A stretch of 64,000 nucleotides of DNA, taken from the NCBI GenBank assembly GCA_001604385.1, contig LVBK01000013.1:62001-126000 (forward strand), read 5' to 3'. The DNA is from Spirochaetales bacterium Spiro_09 (GTDB lineage Bacteria > Spirochaetota > Spirochaetia > Treponematales > Treponemataceae). Positions 1-9,355 of the stretch are shown here, piece after piece. The notes beneath the pieces were generated by a model, which searched no databases, had not been told where the DNA came from, and saw nothing but the letters and a program-made list of their open reading frames with translations. Numbering within the stretch: the stretch's first letter is position 1; each line of letters starts with the position of its first letter. Made by a program: the position numbers and the translations under genes.

Positions 1-792
1 TCGGGCACGCTCATGCACAAAACGCAAACGACACGGACCATGATAACCCGTACCTCCATCAATCCCTTTTTTACGAACGGTACTGAAATTGCGGGGTTTA
101 TCCTGTTCTTTGAGGATGTAACGCGGCGATACAATGAACGGCTCCGGTCAACTTTCAGCAGCATACTGGAAGCAGCAAAATTGAAGGATAACGATACCGG
201 TCTGCATAATGAACGGGTCAGTTACTATTCCAAGAAAATGTCATCATATTTGTATAAACAGCGGCTCTACCCGCAAATTGACCCCGATTTCATCGAAGAT
301 ATCGGCTTCCTCGCAGCCATGCATGATGTCGGAAAAATAGGGACCCCTGACTATATTTTGCAAAAACCGGGAAAATTGACGGAACTTGAATGGGAAATAA
401 TGAGGGAACATACGATCAACGGAACCTTTATCCTTTCATCCTATCCAAATCCGATGGCGAAGGAAATTGCCCTCAGTCATCATGAATGGTGGAATGGGAA
501 CGGTTATCCGTTCAAGCTTGAAGGAGACATGATACCCCTGTCTGCCCGAATTGTAACGATCGCGGATGTCTATGATGCCCTGCGCATGAAGCGCACGTAC
601 AAAGAAGAGTTTACCCACGAAGAGACCGTTTCGAAAATTCAGGCAGCCTCGGGGGTACAGTTTGATCCTGCGCTGGTTGAAGTTTTCATGCACATAAACC
701 GGGATTTTGATGAAATATGGAACCTCTTGCGCGACAATAATCACAACGAGGACAGCAGAGCACGGGAACAGGAATATTCAGATATCATATAG
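1..792 (+). CDS. HD-GYP domain protein, 5'-truncated by window edge
   Basis: The frame is open to base 1, so the start lies outside the window. The visible part opens with the end of a PAS-like sensor segment (about residues 15-40, GFILFFEDVT). An HD-GYP domain follows: LHNERV at about residue 65, HDVGKIG with PDYILQKPGKL at about 105, the later HHEWWNGNGYP, and DVYDALR. HD-GYP proteins usually degrade cyclic di-GMP, and the metal-binding HD and GYP motifs are intact here, so activity is plausible. The N-terminal sensor part is missing. It is convergent with the flagellar csrA operon. Confidence 0.85.
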   Translation, partial: SGTLMHKTQTTRTMITRTSINPFFTNGTEIAGFILFFEDVTRRYNERLRSTFSSILEAAKLKDNDTGLHNERVSYYSKKMSSYLYKQRLYPQIDPDFIEDIGFLAAMHDVGKIGTPDYILQKPGKLTELEWEIMREHTINGTFILSSYPNPMAKEIALSHHEWWNGNGYPFKLEGDMIPLSARIVTIADVYDALRMKRTYKEEFTHEETVSKIQAASGVQFDPALVEVFMHINRDFDEIWNLLRDNNHNEDSRAREQEYSDII

Positions 793-830
793 CAGGCTGT
801 TGAACAGCAACGGGACTTTCAGCAACCTGC
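792..830. terminator. Hairpin between convergent HD-GYP gene and csrA
   Basis: An imperfect inverted repeat pairs 792-804 with 818-830, with one C/A mismatch and one G-U pair. It sits immediately after the HD-GYP stop codon. There is no T-run on either strand, so it is at best a weak or factor-assisted terminator. Confidence 0.35.
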
Positions 831-865
831 TCAAAATATGCGTTATTACCGGAAAAGCTGTTTAA

Positions 866-1087
866 TTACCCAAGAATATCGGGCAATTTGGAGGCATCAG
901 CATTCGAGACAGCTGCAGCGCGATTCTCGTTCTGTATTGCTTCATACACCTCATGGCGAAAAACCTTGACGGATTTTGGCGCTTCAACCCCGACCTTGAC
1001 CTGATCGCCCCGTATTTCAATGATTGTCAAAGATATATCCTCACCAATCATTATTCGTTCATTGACCTTTCGTGACAATATCAGCAT
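866..1087 (-). CDS. csrA: Carbon storage regulator CsrA
   Basis: This 73-residue RNA-binding translational regulator begins [15 protein letters not shown] and carries the VKVGVEAP and [10 protein letters not shown] segments typical of CsrA, with a longer alanine-rich tail. The ATG at 1087 is preferred over an upstream TTG at 1090: GAGG lies six bases ahead, and the ATG shares one base with the fliW stop (TGATG), so translation is probably coupled. FliW, made from the gene just upstream, is known to bind and inhibit CsrA while flagellin is scarce, so the gene order matches a partner-switch circuit for flagellin translation. Confidence 0.95.
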   Translation of the reverse strand: MLILSRKVNERIMIGEDISLTIIEIRGDQVKVGVEAPKSVKVFRHEVYEAIQNENRAAAVSNADASKLPDILG

Positions 1088-1530
1088 CAATGACCTCGCT
1101 TCGCGGCGAATTCCGCCACAAGATCATGCTTGGTATGCCATTTCGGGTCCACCAGAATCGCCTGCATCGCCATATTGTTTTTTTTATTGATGATCAGAGG
1201 GCCTTGCAGATTCGCGGTGACAGGTCCGCCATCACCCGGTATGGTAATAAGCGTAAAGACCAAAACGTCAGAGGGTGATTCAACCTGCAAAGGAGAAAGA
1301 AGACTGTCGTCAATATCCAGTTCATAATCAGGTCTGAAAAGAAAGGGATCAACACACAGGAAGGCAAGTTCTGCCGATTCCAGGGATTGTATCCATACAA
1401 AGGGCTGCTGGGACGCATCTATCAACGCAAAACGATGATACTGCTCAAACCCGTAAAAACCCCTTTCAAGGGTAATAATCTGCTTGTCCACAATGGAAAC
1501 CGTTCCCATTGCCTTCGTTGAAATTTCCAT
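1087..1530 (-). CDS. fliW: Flagellar assembly factor FliW
   Basis: This 147-residue protein shows the FliW pattern: an N-terminal strand region ([28 protein letters not shown]), a central [20 protein letters not shown], and a C-terminal [20 protein letters not shown]. In known systems FliW binds either flagellin or CsrA and so couples flagellin synthesis to export. An AAGGTG ribosome site lies five bases before the ATG. The gene lies between flgL and csrA on the same strand and its stop overlaps the csrA start by one base. Confidence 0.95.
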   Translation of the reverse strand: MEISTKAMGTVSIVDKQIITLERGFYGFEQYHRFALIDASQQPFVWIQSLESAELAFLCVDPFLFRPDYELDIDDSLLSPLQVESPSDVLVFTLITIPGDGGPVTANLQGPLIINKKNNMAMQAILVDPKWHTKHDLVAEFAAKRGH

Positions 1531-1539
1531 TCTGTCACC

Positions 1540-2784
1540 TTATCGCAAGTAGTTCAAAAGCGTGCTGGAATACAGCTTTCCTGCCGTACTGAGCGTCGCC
1601 TGTTGTGTATATTCGTACATCTTAAGATCCGTGATTGCTTTGGTAAAGTCAAGATCACCTTCCCGGGAAGCTGCAGCCGTTACGTTCAGCGTTTGCGTAT
1701 CTAGCCGGGAAATGGTTGCCTGCGAGCGCTCATGGCGCGAGCCAATTTCCGCAAGCCGTGTCGAAAGATTTTCAACCGCACTGTCAAGCGCACCCAGGAC
1801 ACGGCTACCGATGCGTTCCTGATCCCCTTTCATCAGTGAATCGCGGAGCGCTATAACAGAATCAAACATCGATCCTCCCGAAACGCGGACTGAGGGCGAA
1901 AGGTTGTACGGAGGGCGTTGGCCCTGACGGATCATGCCCAAGGATGATAACACGGAACCACCCGGCGAATCGGATAGCCACAATTGACGCGCATCGGTTG
2001 TTTCCATATTCAGACCGTTCGTAACAGGATCAAGATAGGCCTTCACCGCTGCTCCGGAATCATTTATTTTGGAAATAATGGCATAAATGTTGTCACCGGC
2101 TACCAGTGGAATCTCGAGACCATCCACCTGTATATGGGTATCCTCCGGCACGACATAGGTTGTGGCGTCCAACTCGGAAAAAAGGGTTTGCTTTTCAGCC
2201 CAGAATACCCGGTTGCCCGCGTTATCAGCACGCATGTATGCAAGCTCGTCTATTTCTACCTGTTTTGAATCCACCGAGCCATTGTACCTGACCTGGGTGA
2301 TCATGGGCGTTCCTGCCCCATCAAGATCTCCCAAAACCGTTTCGAAGGGTTCGGTAAAACTCCTGGTGCCGGAAAAAACGCGTACGCCATCCGGACCGGT
2401 GGCATTACCGTTCAGGACCAGTTCCTTCAATAGTTCATCGACTTCAACGGCCATGTTTTTCATGTCTGAAGGGGTAAACGTGCCATGAGCGCCGGTGACT
2501 GCCAATTCTCGAATCCGGTGCATAACCTGCATTGACTGATTCATATGACCCTCAGCGATCACAAACTGGTCGCTGAGAGTTCGTGCGTTTTTTCCGAAGC
2601 GATCAAGCCGGGCCAAATAAGACTCGTATCGGACACTATGTCCGGCCGCAAGAGGATCATCCCGAAGATTCAGGTTTTTTTGCTGGCTTGCAATCTTATT
2701 GTTCTGATTGCTCAATCGGGATTCCTGACGACGCAATGCAGCTTGTATATCGTCATGATGCATGTTTGAACTTATTCGTCTCAT
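1540..2784 (-). CDS. flgL: Flagellar hook-associated protein 3 (FlgL)
   Basis: This 414-residue protein has the flagellin-like N-terminal helix (MRRISSNMHHDDIQAALRRQ, with later NLRDDPLAAG) and a C-terminal D0/D1 helix (DLDFTKAITDLKMYEYTQQATL) ending LLNYLR. FlgL is the second junction protein between hook and filament. A GGAG element lies about nine bases before the ATG. It lies 13 bases downstream of flgK and 9 bases upstream of fliW, so it is in the same operon. The length is normal for a FlgL with a variable middle domain. Confidence 0.93.
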   Translation of the reverse strand: MRRISSNMHHDDIQAALRRQESRLSNQNNKIASQQKNLNLRDDPLAAGHSVRYESYLARLDRFGKNARTLSDQFVIAEGHMNQSMQVMHRIRELAVTGAHGTFTPSDMKNMAVEVDELLKELVLNGNATGPDGVRVFSGTRSFTEPFETVLGDLDGAGTPMITQVRYNGSVDSKQVEIDELAYMRADNAGNRVFWAEKQTLFSELDATTYVVPEDTHIQVDGLEIPLVAGDNIYAIISKINDSGAAVKAYLDPVTNGLNMETTDARQLWLSDSPGGSVLSSLGMIRQGQRPPYNLSPSVRVSGGSMFDSVIALRDSLMKGDQERIGSRVLGALDSAVENLSTRLAEIGSRHERSQATISRLDTQTLNVTAAASREGDLDFTKAITDLKMYEYTQQATLSTAGKLYSSTLLNYLR

Positions 2785-2797
2785 TTATCGTGACTCC

Positions 2798-4672
2798 TTA
2801 TACGCCCAGACGATTGATAACCGTGTCGAGCATTTCGTCTACAGTGGAAATAAATCGTGCGGCCGCGTTATAGCCGTGCTGGAACTTGATAATGTCGGCA
2901 AGTTCCTCATCTATATTGACTCCTGATATGGAGTCTCTCATGCCTTTCAATTGAGCAAGGATCGCGACCTGTGTTTCCAGGGAACGCTCCGCCTGTTCTC
3001 CCTTCAATCCAACGCGAGTTACTGCATCGGCGAAAAAGTCATCAAAGGTTCTGGTATTACCGACCATGACAGGAGAATTTCTGATAGCGGAAATTGCCAC
3101 TGCGGCCCGATTATCCCCTGCGGCGACAAAACCGTTTTCGTCGGGGAAACCTGCGGCAATACCCTGCACGTCATTTTTCAGGGCTGTATGTATTTCCATC
3201 CAGCCTGCAGGATGAGCGATTGGCGCGACACCATACTTTACGTTTGACTCGGCGAGAACGTTGATTGCATTGGCTGTTTGCCAGGTAAATGCGTTCTCCG
3301 GTCCGGTACCGGCAAGAATCCCAGCATAACCGGCAAGAAAATAACCTGAATCCTCAAGATGACGGATGACAAAGTCGGGGTTTTCCGGATTTTGCGAAGT
3401 CGTTGCCTTCATGACCAGTCGTCCGTTCCGGTCAAGACTGGCGACCACCTCTCCCCCGGAATTATTTATTCGGGCGATAACATCGGAAACCATATCTGTT
3501 GGAGCATATGGTACTTCAACAAGATCGTCAGCAGCGGGAATACGGATAACACCCTGAAGTCCTATCTGTTCCCGGCCGGAAAGCGTATTGGCTCCAGTCA
3601 GTCGATAAATATAGGTCGAGTCAAATTCACCGTCACCGTTCCTGTCATAATTGCCTGCAACGTTATTGATAAAATCCTGCTCGACAAAAAAATCAAGTCC
3701 TGTTCGGCCGTTTTGGCCCATCCCATCTCGATGAACATCATTCACAAGATCGACAAAATTCATTGTCATGGTATCCAGACTCTGAATTTCATCGCGAAAG
3801 TCACCGTCCCGAAGGCCGATAAGCGCCCCCAGTTTACCGCCAGTAAAATGTGCCTGTTTCCCTGATTCAGCCCAGGCAACTGTTGCGTATCCGTCATTTT
3901 GCTGACCGGTAACCAGATCAAAGGTCCGGTATTTTTTGCCCTGAACCAGTTCATAGCCGTCAGTGTGAATGACGAATTCGTCGGGGTCTCTCTGATCTGT
4001 GGTAATATTTATCAACCCTGACAATTTTTCTACCAAAAGATCGCGACGGTCCATCAGGTCGTTGGGATTATCACCCATGGCTTTCACTTTGACAATTTCT
4101 TCATTCAAGCCGGCTATCTCGCGGGAATAATCGTTTACTTGTGCGGTCACGGCTTCAATGTCGCCATTAAGCATATCCCGTATGCCCTGAAGACCCTTGT
4201 ATTGCTGATGAATGGAATCTACGAGCGTTTCCCCACGGGTCAGCACAGCCTGGCGAGCGCTTCGCGACTCCGGATACAACGCCAATTCCTCCCATGCGGT
4301 CCAAAACTGATCCATGCGTCCACGAACCGAAATGTCGGCAGGTTCGTTGTAAATTTGTTCCATCATAAGAAGATAATGGTCCCGGGTAGACCAGTACCCT
4401 TCACCATTTGTCTGGGCGACAATACGTTGATCAAGTAACTCATCCCGCAAACGTCGTATGGATTGAACCGAAACACCCTGACCGATCTGGCCGGGTGTTT
4501 CCGCACGGGACAAATCGGGTCGATATAACGGATCGGTTGCTTTCAACTCCACGCGTTGGCGGGTATACCCTTCCGTAGAGGAATTTGAAAGATTGTGTCC
4601 AGCGGTTTGAATGGACTGGTTATGGGCAAACAGGCTCCGTTTCCCCATCTCTATGCCAGAAAAAGTAGACAT
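2798..4672 (-). CDS. flgK: Flagellar hook-associated protein 1 (FlgK)
   Basis: This 624-residue protein opens STFSGIEMGKRSLFAHNQSI with AGHNLSNSSTEGYTRQRVEL, the FlgK D0 signature. It closes with GVNIDEELADIIKFQHGYNAAARFI and a terminal helix. FlgK caps the hook and, with FlgL, joins it to the filament. A GGGGG ribosome site lies six bases before the ATG. It is 9 bases downstream of flgN, which encodes its probable export chaperone. Confidence 0.95.
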   Translation of the reverse strand: MSTFSGIEMGKRSLFAHNQSIQTAGHNLSNSSTEGYTRQRVELKATDPLYRPDLSRAETPGQIGQGVSVQSIRRLRDELLDQRIVAQTNGEGYWSTRDHYLLMMEQIYNEPADISVRGRMDQFWTAWEELALYPESRSARQAVLTRGETLVDSIHQQYKGLQGIRDMLNGDIEAVTAQVNDYSREIAGLNEEIVKVKAMGDNPNDLMDRRDLLVEKLSGLINITTDQRDPDEFVIHTDGYELVQGKKYRTFDLVTGQQNDGYATVAWAESGKQAHFTGGKLGALIGLRDGDFRDEIQSLDTMTMNFVDLVNDVHRDGMGQNGRTGLDFFVEQDFINNVAGNYDRNGDGEFDSTYIYRLTGANTLSGREQIGLQGVIRIPAADDLVEVPYAPTDMVSDVIARINNSGGEVVASLDRNGRLVMKATTSQNPENPDFVIRHLEDSGYFLAGYAGILAGTGPENAFTWQTANAINVLAESNVKYGVAPIAHPAGWMEIHTALKNDVQGIAAGFPDENGFVAAGDNRAAVAISAIRNSPVMVGNTRTFDDFFADAVTRVGLKGEQAERSLETQVAILAQLKGMRDSISGVNIDEELADIIKFQHGYNAAARFISTVDEMLDTVINRLGV

Positions 4673-4681
4673 GTACGCCCC

Positions 4682-5179
4682 CTAAAAGGTCCGGTTCAGG
4701 ACAAGGCTGTCGACATTTCGAGACACCAGACTGCCTTTTTTGGAATATATTCGGTTTTTTTTCGCGGGAATGAGTTCATTCATCATCCCGGTTAACACGG
4801 TACGAGCGTTGTCTGTGTATGAGGCTAAAATGTCGTTTTCTGTTTTAACCAGCACCAGAATTCGCCTGACATCCCGGAAATACCCGTTGATTTTCGTCCT
4901 GACCGACTCGGGAAATGAAACAGTAATAGCGTAAAAACTGTCAACGGTATGATTATCCGGCGAAATTGAATCTACAATAGCCTGCCTGTTTTTTTCGAGA
5001 AGTTCAAACTCCGCCAGGAGGGTGTCTTTTTTGGCGGTATGTATTTGCAATTGAACCCAATCACGGCAAAGAACGGCTTCATACATTTTCTTCTGGCAGC
5101 CGTAGAGACTCGTTAATACCGTAATTTCTTCACATAAAATATTCTCGAGAATTGACATGTATTCAAGTTTGGTTTCCAT
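4682..5179 (-). CDS. flgN: FlgN-type flagellar export chaperone
   Basis: This 165-residue, largely helical protein starts with an acidic helix (LEYMSILENILCEEITVLTSLYGCQKKMYEAV) and a middle FELLEKNRQAIVDSI segment resembling FlgN. Its position directly before flgK and flgL supports a chaperone role for those junction proteins. A GGAG sequence seven to eight bases before the ATG supports this start. It is the first gene of the flagellar operon. The call rests as much on position as on sequence. Confidence 0.75.
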   Translation of the reverse strand: METKLEYMSILENILCEEITVLTSLYGCQKKMYEAVLCRDWVQLQIHTAKKDTLLAEFELLEKNRQAIVDSISPDNHTVDSFYAITVSFPESVRTKINGYFRDVRRILVLVKTENDILASYTDNARTVLTGMMNELIPAKKNRIYSKKGSLVSRNVDSLVLNRTF

Positions 5180-5196
5180 GGATACACTCCTTCATT

Positions 5197-5226
5197 AGTA
5201 TATCGGTGTATCAGAAACAGAACTGA
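5197..5226 (-). promoter_or_regulatory. Candidate promoter of flgN operon
   Basis: On the reverse strand, TCAG is followed after 15 bases by ACCGATAT (5207-5200), close to the flagellar sigma-28 pattern TAAA-N15-GCCGATAA. An overlapping TATACT (5202-5197) would fit sigma-70. Either could drive flgN, whose ATG is about 20 bases downstream. Confidence 0.45.
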
Positions 5227-5282
5227 ATGAAAAAATCCTCATCCGGATACCGCCTGGACTTTTTGATACCCTTCTGATTGTA

Positions 5283-5314
5283 TTGACTTTTTTTGGTTCA
5301 TCTGGCAGTATGCT
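5283..5314 (+). promoter_or_regulatory. Possible promoter of the tRNA cluster
   Basis: TTGACT at 5283-5288 and TATGCT at 5309-5314 lie upstream of tRNA-His, but the spacing of 20 bases is long for sigma-70. Transcription would start just before the tRNA at 5328. Confidence 0.4.
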
Positions 5315-5327
5315 TTTCGTCAGTTAT

Positions 5328-5400
5328 GGTGGGTGTAGTTCAGGGGTAGAGCACCAGATTGTGGATCTGGCTGTCGTGGGTTCGAAACCCATCACCCACC
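5328..5400 (+). tRNA. tRNA-His (GTG)
   Basis: It folds as a cloverleaf with the anticodon GTG in the loop TTGTGGA. The 5' end carries the extra G(-1) opposite C73 that is diagnostic of histidine tRNA. The acceptor stem pairs GTGGGTG with CACCCAC. CCA is not encoded. Confidence 0.95.
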
Positions 5401-5468
5401 CTTGTGGGCAGGACACCGTTTTTCGGATGTCCTGCTCATGATTTTCTTTGCGTGGTACAGTACATCTT

Positions 5469-5542
<74 letters not shown>

Positions 5543-5645
5543 ATCAAACAGGCAGCATGAACCTGTTGACAAAAAAAACGGGATACGATATAAACATATC
5601 TCGTTGCACAACAGAGAACCCCAGGTTTTCGAACATGCAATATCC

Positions 5646-5718
5646 GGGCCATTAGCTCAGCTGGTAGAGCAACAGACTCTTAATCTGTGGGTCGAAGGTT
5701 CGATCCCTTCATGGCTCA
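5646..5718 (+). tRNA. tRNA-Lys (CTT)
   Basis: The acceptor stem GGGCCAT pairs with ATGGCTC through one G-U pair. The anticodon loop CTCTTAA contains CTT. The D arm (AGCTCAGCTGGTAGAGC) and T arm are canonical. CCA is not encoded. Confidence 0.95.
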
Positions 5719-5784
5719 AACCGGACAGAACAGGGTGCTTGACACAAACAGTTCAGTTCGGTAGACTTCTGCTCACAAACGTGA

Positions 5785-5864
5785 GCGAGAGTGGTGGAAT
5801 TGGCAGACACGCCAGACTTAGGATCTGGTGCCTAGGCGTGAGGGTTCAAGTCCCTCCTCTCGCA
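5785..5864 (+). tRNA. tRNA-Leu (TAG)
   Basis: It has a class II structure with a long variable arm (TGCCTAGGCGT region). The acceptor stem GCGAGAG pairs with CTCTCGC, and the anticodon loop CTTAGGA contains TAG. CCA is not encoded. Confidence 0.95.
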
Positions 5865-5901
5865 ATTCCGCCAAAGATCGCGTTTTGTACAGAATGATTT
5901 T

Positions 5902-5973
5902 GCGGGAATAGCTCAGTGGTAGAGCGCCACCTTGCCAAGGTGGATGTCGCGGGTCCGACTCCCGTTTCCCGCT
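5902..5973 (+). tRNA. tRNA-Gly (GCC)
   Basis: The acceptor stem GCGGGAA pairs with TTCCCGC, and the anticodon loop TTGCCAA contains GCC. It is the last of five same-strand tRNA genes and is followed at once by a terminator. Confidence 0.95.
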
Positions 5974-5981
5974 CTAACTCG

Positions 5982-6018
5982 AAAAGCGATTCGGTAAAAT
6001 CCGGATCGCTTTTTTTTT
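5982..6018 (+). terminator. Intrinsic terminator after the tRNA cluster
   Basis: AAAAGCGATTCGG pairs with CCGGATCGCTTTT (one G-U pair, six-base loop) and is followed by a run of T, a standard rho-independent terminator. It separates the tRNA unit from tig. Confidence 0.9.
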
Positions 6019-6078
6019 ACCGTACGGCATACGCTTCAAACCCGGTAACATAATAACCATCTCGAAGAGGACATGAAC

Positions 6079-7440
6079 ATGAATCTGACCAAGACCTTTA
6101 CAAAACTTGAGAAATCACGCGTCAAGCTTGATGTAACCATCCCGCAAGCGGAATTAACCAGCGCGTATCAAGGTATTTTGCAAAAATATGCAAAATCTGC
6201 TCAAATTCCCGGTTTCCGCAAGGGAAAGGTTCCTGTCAGCATTCTTGAGCTAAAGTACGGCGAAGCACTGAAAGGCGATGCCGCCGGTGATATTATCGAA
6301 AAGGCATTATCCGAAATATTTGAATCCGCAAACGAGTTCGAGCGACCACTACCCTATTCCCAGCCGGTAATGGATCAGGCTCCCGCTTTTGATCTTGCCT
6401 CCGACATGACCTTCTCCGTAAGCTACGACTCGTTCCCCCAGGTCACGATTACTGCAGCTGACGGATTCAAAATTGAAGTTCCCCAGGTCAGTATCGGTGA
6501 CAAGGAAATGAAGGAAGAGCTGGAAGCGGTTCGCGAGCGGAACGCAATTGTCGTCGATCGGGCGGACAACGAAAAAGCAAAAAAAGACGATATCGTGACC
6601 GTCAACTATTCGGAACTTGACGACAATGGTGCAGTTATTCCGGGCAGCGAGCGACAGGATTTTGTATTTACCATCGGAACCGGCAGCAATATATACAAGT
6701 TTGACGATGACCTGATCGGCATGAAAAAAGGCGACAGCAAGGATATTACAAAGGCATACCCTGCTGATTTCGAGGACAAGGAACTTGCCGGACAGACAAA
6801 GAAAATTCGTGTAAGCATTACTGCCCTTAAAGTACGTAATTTACCCGCTCTTGACGATGAATTGGCCCAGGATGTCAGCGAAAAGTACAAAACACTTGAT
6901 GACCTGAAGGCTGACATTAAAAAGAACATGGAAACCGCGGTTGAAAACAAACTGAAAGAGCTCAAGAGCAATGCCCTGCTTGAAGCGATGATCGAAAAAA
7001 ACGACTTCGAGCTTCCCGAATCCATGATAGCTGCAGAACTTGAATCACGCTGGCAGATGATGGCACAGCGTTTCCGCACTGATGTAGCACAGCTCGAGAA
7101 ACTGATTGTAGCCTCGGGACAATCCAAAGAAGGCATGCTTGAATCGTGGAGACCTGAAGCGGTTAAAATGCTCAAAAGTCGCGTTTTGGTCGAGATTCTG
7201 CTCAAGGACAGGGAGATTGCCGTCACACCGGAAGACGTGGAAGCAGAATTCGCGAAAATTGCTGAAGGCGCGGGCATTTCGGTCGATGAAGTAAAAAAGC
7301 ACTATGCGGATCCCCGAAGAAAAGAGTATCTTATTGATGACATCAAGGAACAACGCCTGTATGCCGAGCTTCTTGAAAAGTGCACCATTACCAAGGGCAA
7401 GAAAACAGCCTTTGCAGATCTCTTTAAAGATGGACAGTAA
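6079..7440 (+). CDS. tig: Trigger factor, ribosome-associated chaperone and prolyl isomerase
   Basis: The protein is about 453 residues. It has the ribosome-docking loop ([10 protein letters not shown], about residue 45), a central FKBP-type PPIase domain ([14 protein letters not shown] to FVFTIGTG and [11 protein letters not shown], about 180-240), and a C-terminal helical chaperone domain. It folds nascent chains at the ribosome exit. Two in-frame ATGs exist at 6073 and 6079. AAGAGG at 6065-6070 is only two bases from the first but eight from the second, so 6079 is chosen. clpP follows after two bases, the usual tig-clpP-clpX arrangement. Confidence 0.95.
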   Translation: MNLTKTFTKLEKSRVKLDVTIPQAELTSAYQGILQKYAKSAQIPGFRKGKVPVSILELKYGEALKGDAAGDIIEKALSEIFESANEFERPLPYSQPVMDQAPAFDLASDMTFSVSYDSFPQVTITAADGFKIEVPQVSIGDKEMKEELEAVRERNAIVVDRADNEKAKKDDIVTVNYSELDDNGAVIPGSERQDFVFTIGTGSNIYKFDDDLIGMKKGDSKDITKAYPADFEDKELAGQTKKIRVSITALKVRNLPALDDELAQDVSEKYKTLDDLKADIKKNMETAVENKLKELKSNALLEAMIEKNDFELPESMIAAELESRWQMMAQRFRTDVAQLEKLIVASGQSKEGMLESWRPEAVKMLKSRVLVEILLKDREIAVTPEDVEAEFAKIAEGAGISVDEVKKHYADPRRKEYLIDDIKEQRLYAELLEKCTITKGKKTAFADLFKDGQ

Positions 7441-7442
7441 CA

Positions 7443-8060
7443 ATGAATGAACAAATGAACAATCTGGTTCCGTACGTTATCGAACAAACCGGTAACGGGG
7501 AACGGTCATATGATATCTTCTCGAGACTTCTGAAAGACCGGATTGTTTTTATTGACGGAGAGATTAACGACGCGACTGCAGATCTCGTCGTTGCCCAGCT
7601 CCTGTTTCTTGACTCCCAGAATCCGGACAAGGACATCAATCTGTATATCAACAGCCCCGGCGGTTCTGTGACAGCGGGGTTGGCCATTTACGACACCATG
7701 CAGCTTATCCGGTCAGACATACAAACCTATTGTCTTGGCCAGGCTGCAAGTATGGCCGCCATTTTGCTGGCAGCGGGAACGGCGGGAAAGCGTAATGCGC
7801 TTCCATCATCCCGGGTACTGATTCATCAACCCTGGGGCGGTGTTCAGGGACAAGCCGTGGATATCGGAATACAGGCACGCGAAATTATCAGGCTGAAAAA
7901 ACTGACAATTGAGTATTTCGCCTCTCATACCGGAAAGACAGAAAAACAGATTGCAGAGGATATGGAACGGGACTTCTTTATGTCAGCACAGGAAGCCCTT
8001 GAATATGGTGTCGTTGACCAGGTCATGACACGGAGGAAGAATGGCAAGACTGAAAAATGA
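7443..8060 (+). CDS. clpP: ATP-dependent Clp protease proteolytic subunit
   Basis: This 205-residue serine peptidase has the ClpP triad: Ser in GQAASMAA, His in [11 protein letters not shown], and Asp in [12 protein letters not shown]. The [22 protein letters not shown] and [11 protein letters not shown] segments are characteristic. It forms the degradation chamber docked by ClpX. It starts two bases after the tig stop and its last 20 bases overlap clpX in another frame, so translation is likely coupled. Confidence 0.97.
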   Translation: MNEQMNNLVPYVIEQTGNGERSYDIFSRLLKDRIVFIDGEINDATADLVVAQLLFLDSQNPDKDINLYINSPGGSVTAGLAIYDTMQLIRSDIQTYCLGQAASMAAILLAAGTAGKRNALPSSRVLIHQPWGGVQGQAVDIGIQAREIIRLKKLTIEYFASHTGKTEKQIAEDMERDFFMSAQEALEYGVVDQVMTRRKNGKTEK

Positions 8061-9285
8061 AAAGGAGCAAACCTGCTCCTTTTGCGGAAAAAATGCGGAC
8101 AATACCAGAAAGATTATAGCCGGTCCGGGTGTATTCATATGCGACCATTGCGTTGACGTGTGCAAGGGCATTCTTGATGAAGAAACCCAACAGTCAGCGG
8201 GAGAATTTACCGGAGATATACCGACACCAAAAGAAATGAAGGCGCATCTTGACCAGTATATCATTGGTCAGGAGCAGGCAAAGAAAACCTTGTCGGTAGC
8301 GATCTATAATCATTACAAGAGAATTGCAAATCCGGCAAAATCCTCCGACGACGTTGTCATCGAGAAATCGAATGTACTGCTTATTGGCCCTACCGGTTCC
8401 GGCAAGACATTGTTGGCGCGAACCATTGCGCATAAGATGAAAGTTCCGTTTGCGATTGCCGATGCGACAACCCTGACAGAAGCGGGCTATGTTGGTGAAG
8501 ATGTAGAAAATATTCTGCTCAAGCTGATTCAGAACGCCGGAGGAAACATTGCTGCTGCGGAACGGGGTATCATCTATATCGATGAAATAGACAAAATATC
8601 CCGCAAGGGAGAAAATGTGTCCATAACCCGAGATGTGTCAGGTGAGGGAGTACAGCAAGCCCTGTTGAAAATTATCGAGGGCACCTCTGCATCGGTACCG
8701 CCCCAGGGCGGAAGAAAACATCCGAATCAGGAAATGCTGAAAATAGACACGACAAATATTCTGTTTATCTGCGGTGGTGCTTTCGTTGGTCTGGACAAAA
8801 TGATCGAAACACGTGTTGCCCAGCATCCGATGGGATTCGGAGCAGACATAAAGGGAATAAGAGAACGAAATCTGCATGAATTATACGAGCAGATAAGTCC
8901 CGATGACCTGATAAAATTCGGGATGATACCCGAATTTATCGGCCGACTGCCCATTACTGTATCCCTGGATGAACTTGTCCGGGACGATTTGCGCCGCATT
9001 TTGACAGAACCCCGGAATTCAATCGTCCGCCAGTTCAAGGCCTCGCTCGATATAGACAAGGTTGATCTTGTATTCGACGAGGACGCGATTGACGCTATCG
9101 CCGACCTTGCAATTACACAAAATACCGGCGCCCGCGGTTTACGCGCAATTGTAGAAAAGTTGATGATGGACATAATGTTCGAGATTCCTTCGATCGAAGG
9201 AAATAAACGGGTCGTAATAACCCGTGATGTGGTTAACAGAATAAAAAAACCGGAGATAGAGCTGGCAAACCAGAAGACAGCCTGA
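8041..9285 (+). CDS. clpX: ATP-dependent Clp protease ATP-binding subunit ClpX
   Basis: This 414-residue AAA+ unfoldase begins with the ClpX zinc-binding domain (CSFCGK and CDHCVDVC, residues about 12-40). Walker A is [11 protein letters not shown], Walker B is [10 protein letters not shown], the sensor region includes FIGRLPI, and the C-terminal part includes [15 protein letters not shown]. The substrate-unfolding ring hands proteins to ClpP. It overlaps clpP by 20 bases and ends just before a strong terminator. Confidence 0.97.
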   Translation: MARLKNEKEQTCSFCGKNADNTRKIIAGPGVFICDHCVDVCKGILDEETQQSAGEFTGDIPTPKEMKAHLDQYIIGQEQAKKTLSVAIYNHYKRIANPAKSSDDVVIEKSNVLLIGPTGSGKTLLARTIAHKMKVPFAIADATTLTEAGYVGEDVENILLKLIQNAGGNIAAAERGIIYIDEIDKISRKGENVSITRDVSGEGVQQALLKIIEGTSASVPPQGGRKHPNQEMLKIDTTNILFICGGAFVGLDKMIETRVAQHPMGFGADIKGIRERNLHELYEQISPDDLIKFGMIPEFIGRLPITVSLDELVRDDLRRILTEPRNSIVRQFKASLDIDKVDLVFDEDAIDAIADLAITQNTGARGLRAIVEKLMMDIMFEIPSIEGNKRVVITRDVVNRIKKPEIELANQKTA

Positions 9286-9302
9286 TCGGTTGCCGTACTT
9301 TC

Positions 9303-9337
9303 AAAAAAGGTTCCGTACTAACGGAACCTTTTTTTTA
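9303..9337 (+). terminator. Intrinsic terminator after clpX
   Basis: AAAAAGGTTCCGT pairs with ACGGAACCTTTTT around a four-base loop, followed by more T. The A-run upstream means it may also serve the convergent glycosyltransferase gene. Confidence 0.9.
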
Positions 9338-9355
9338 TTGACCCTGATACCCTCT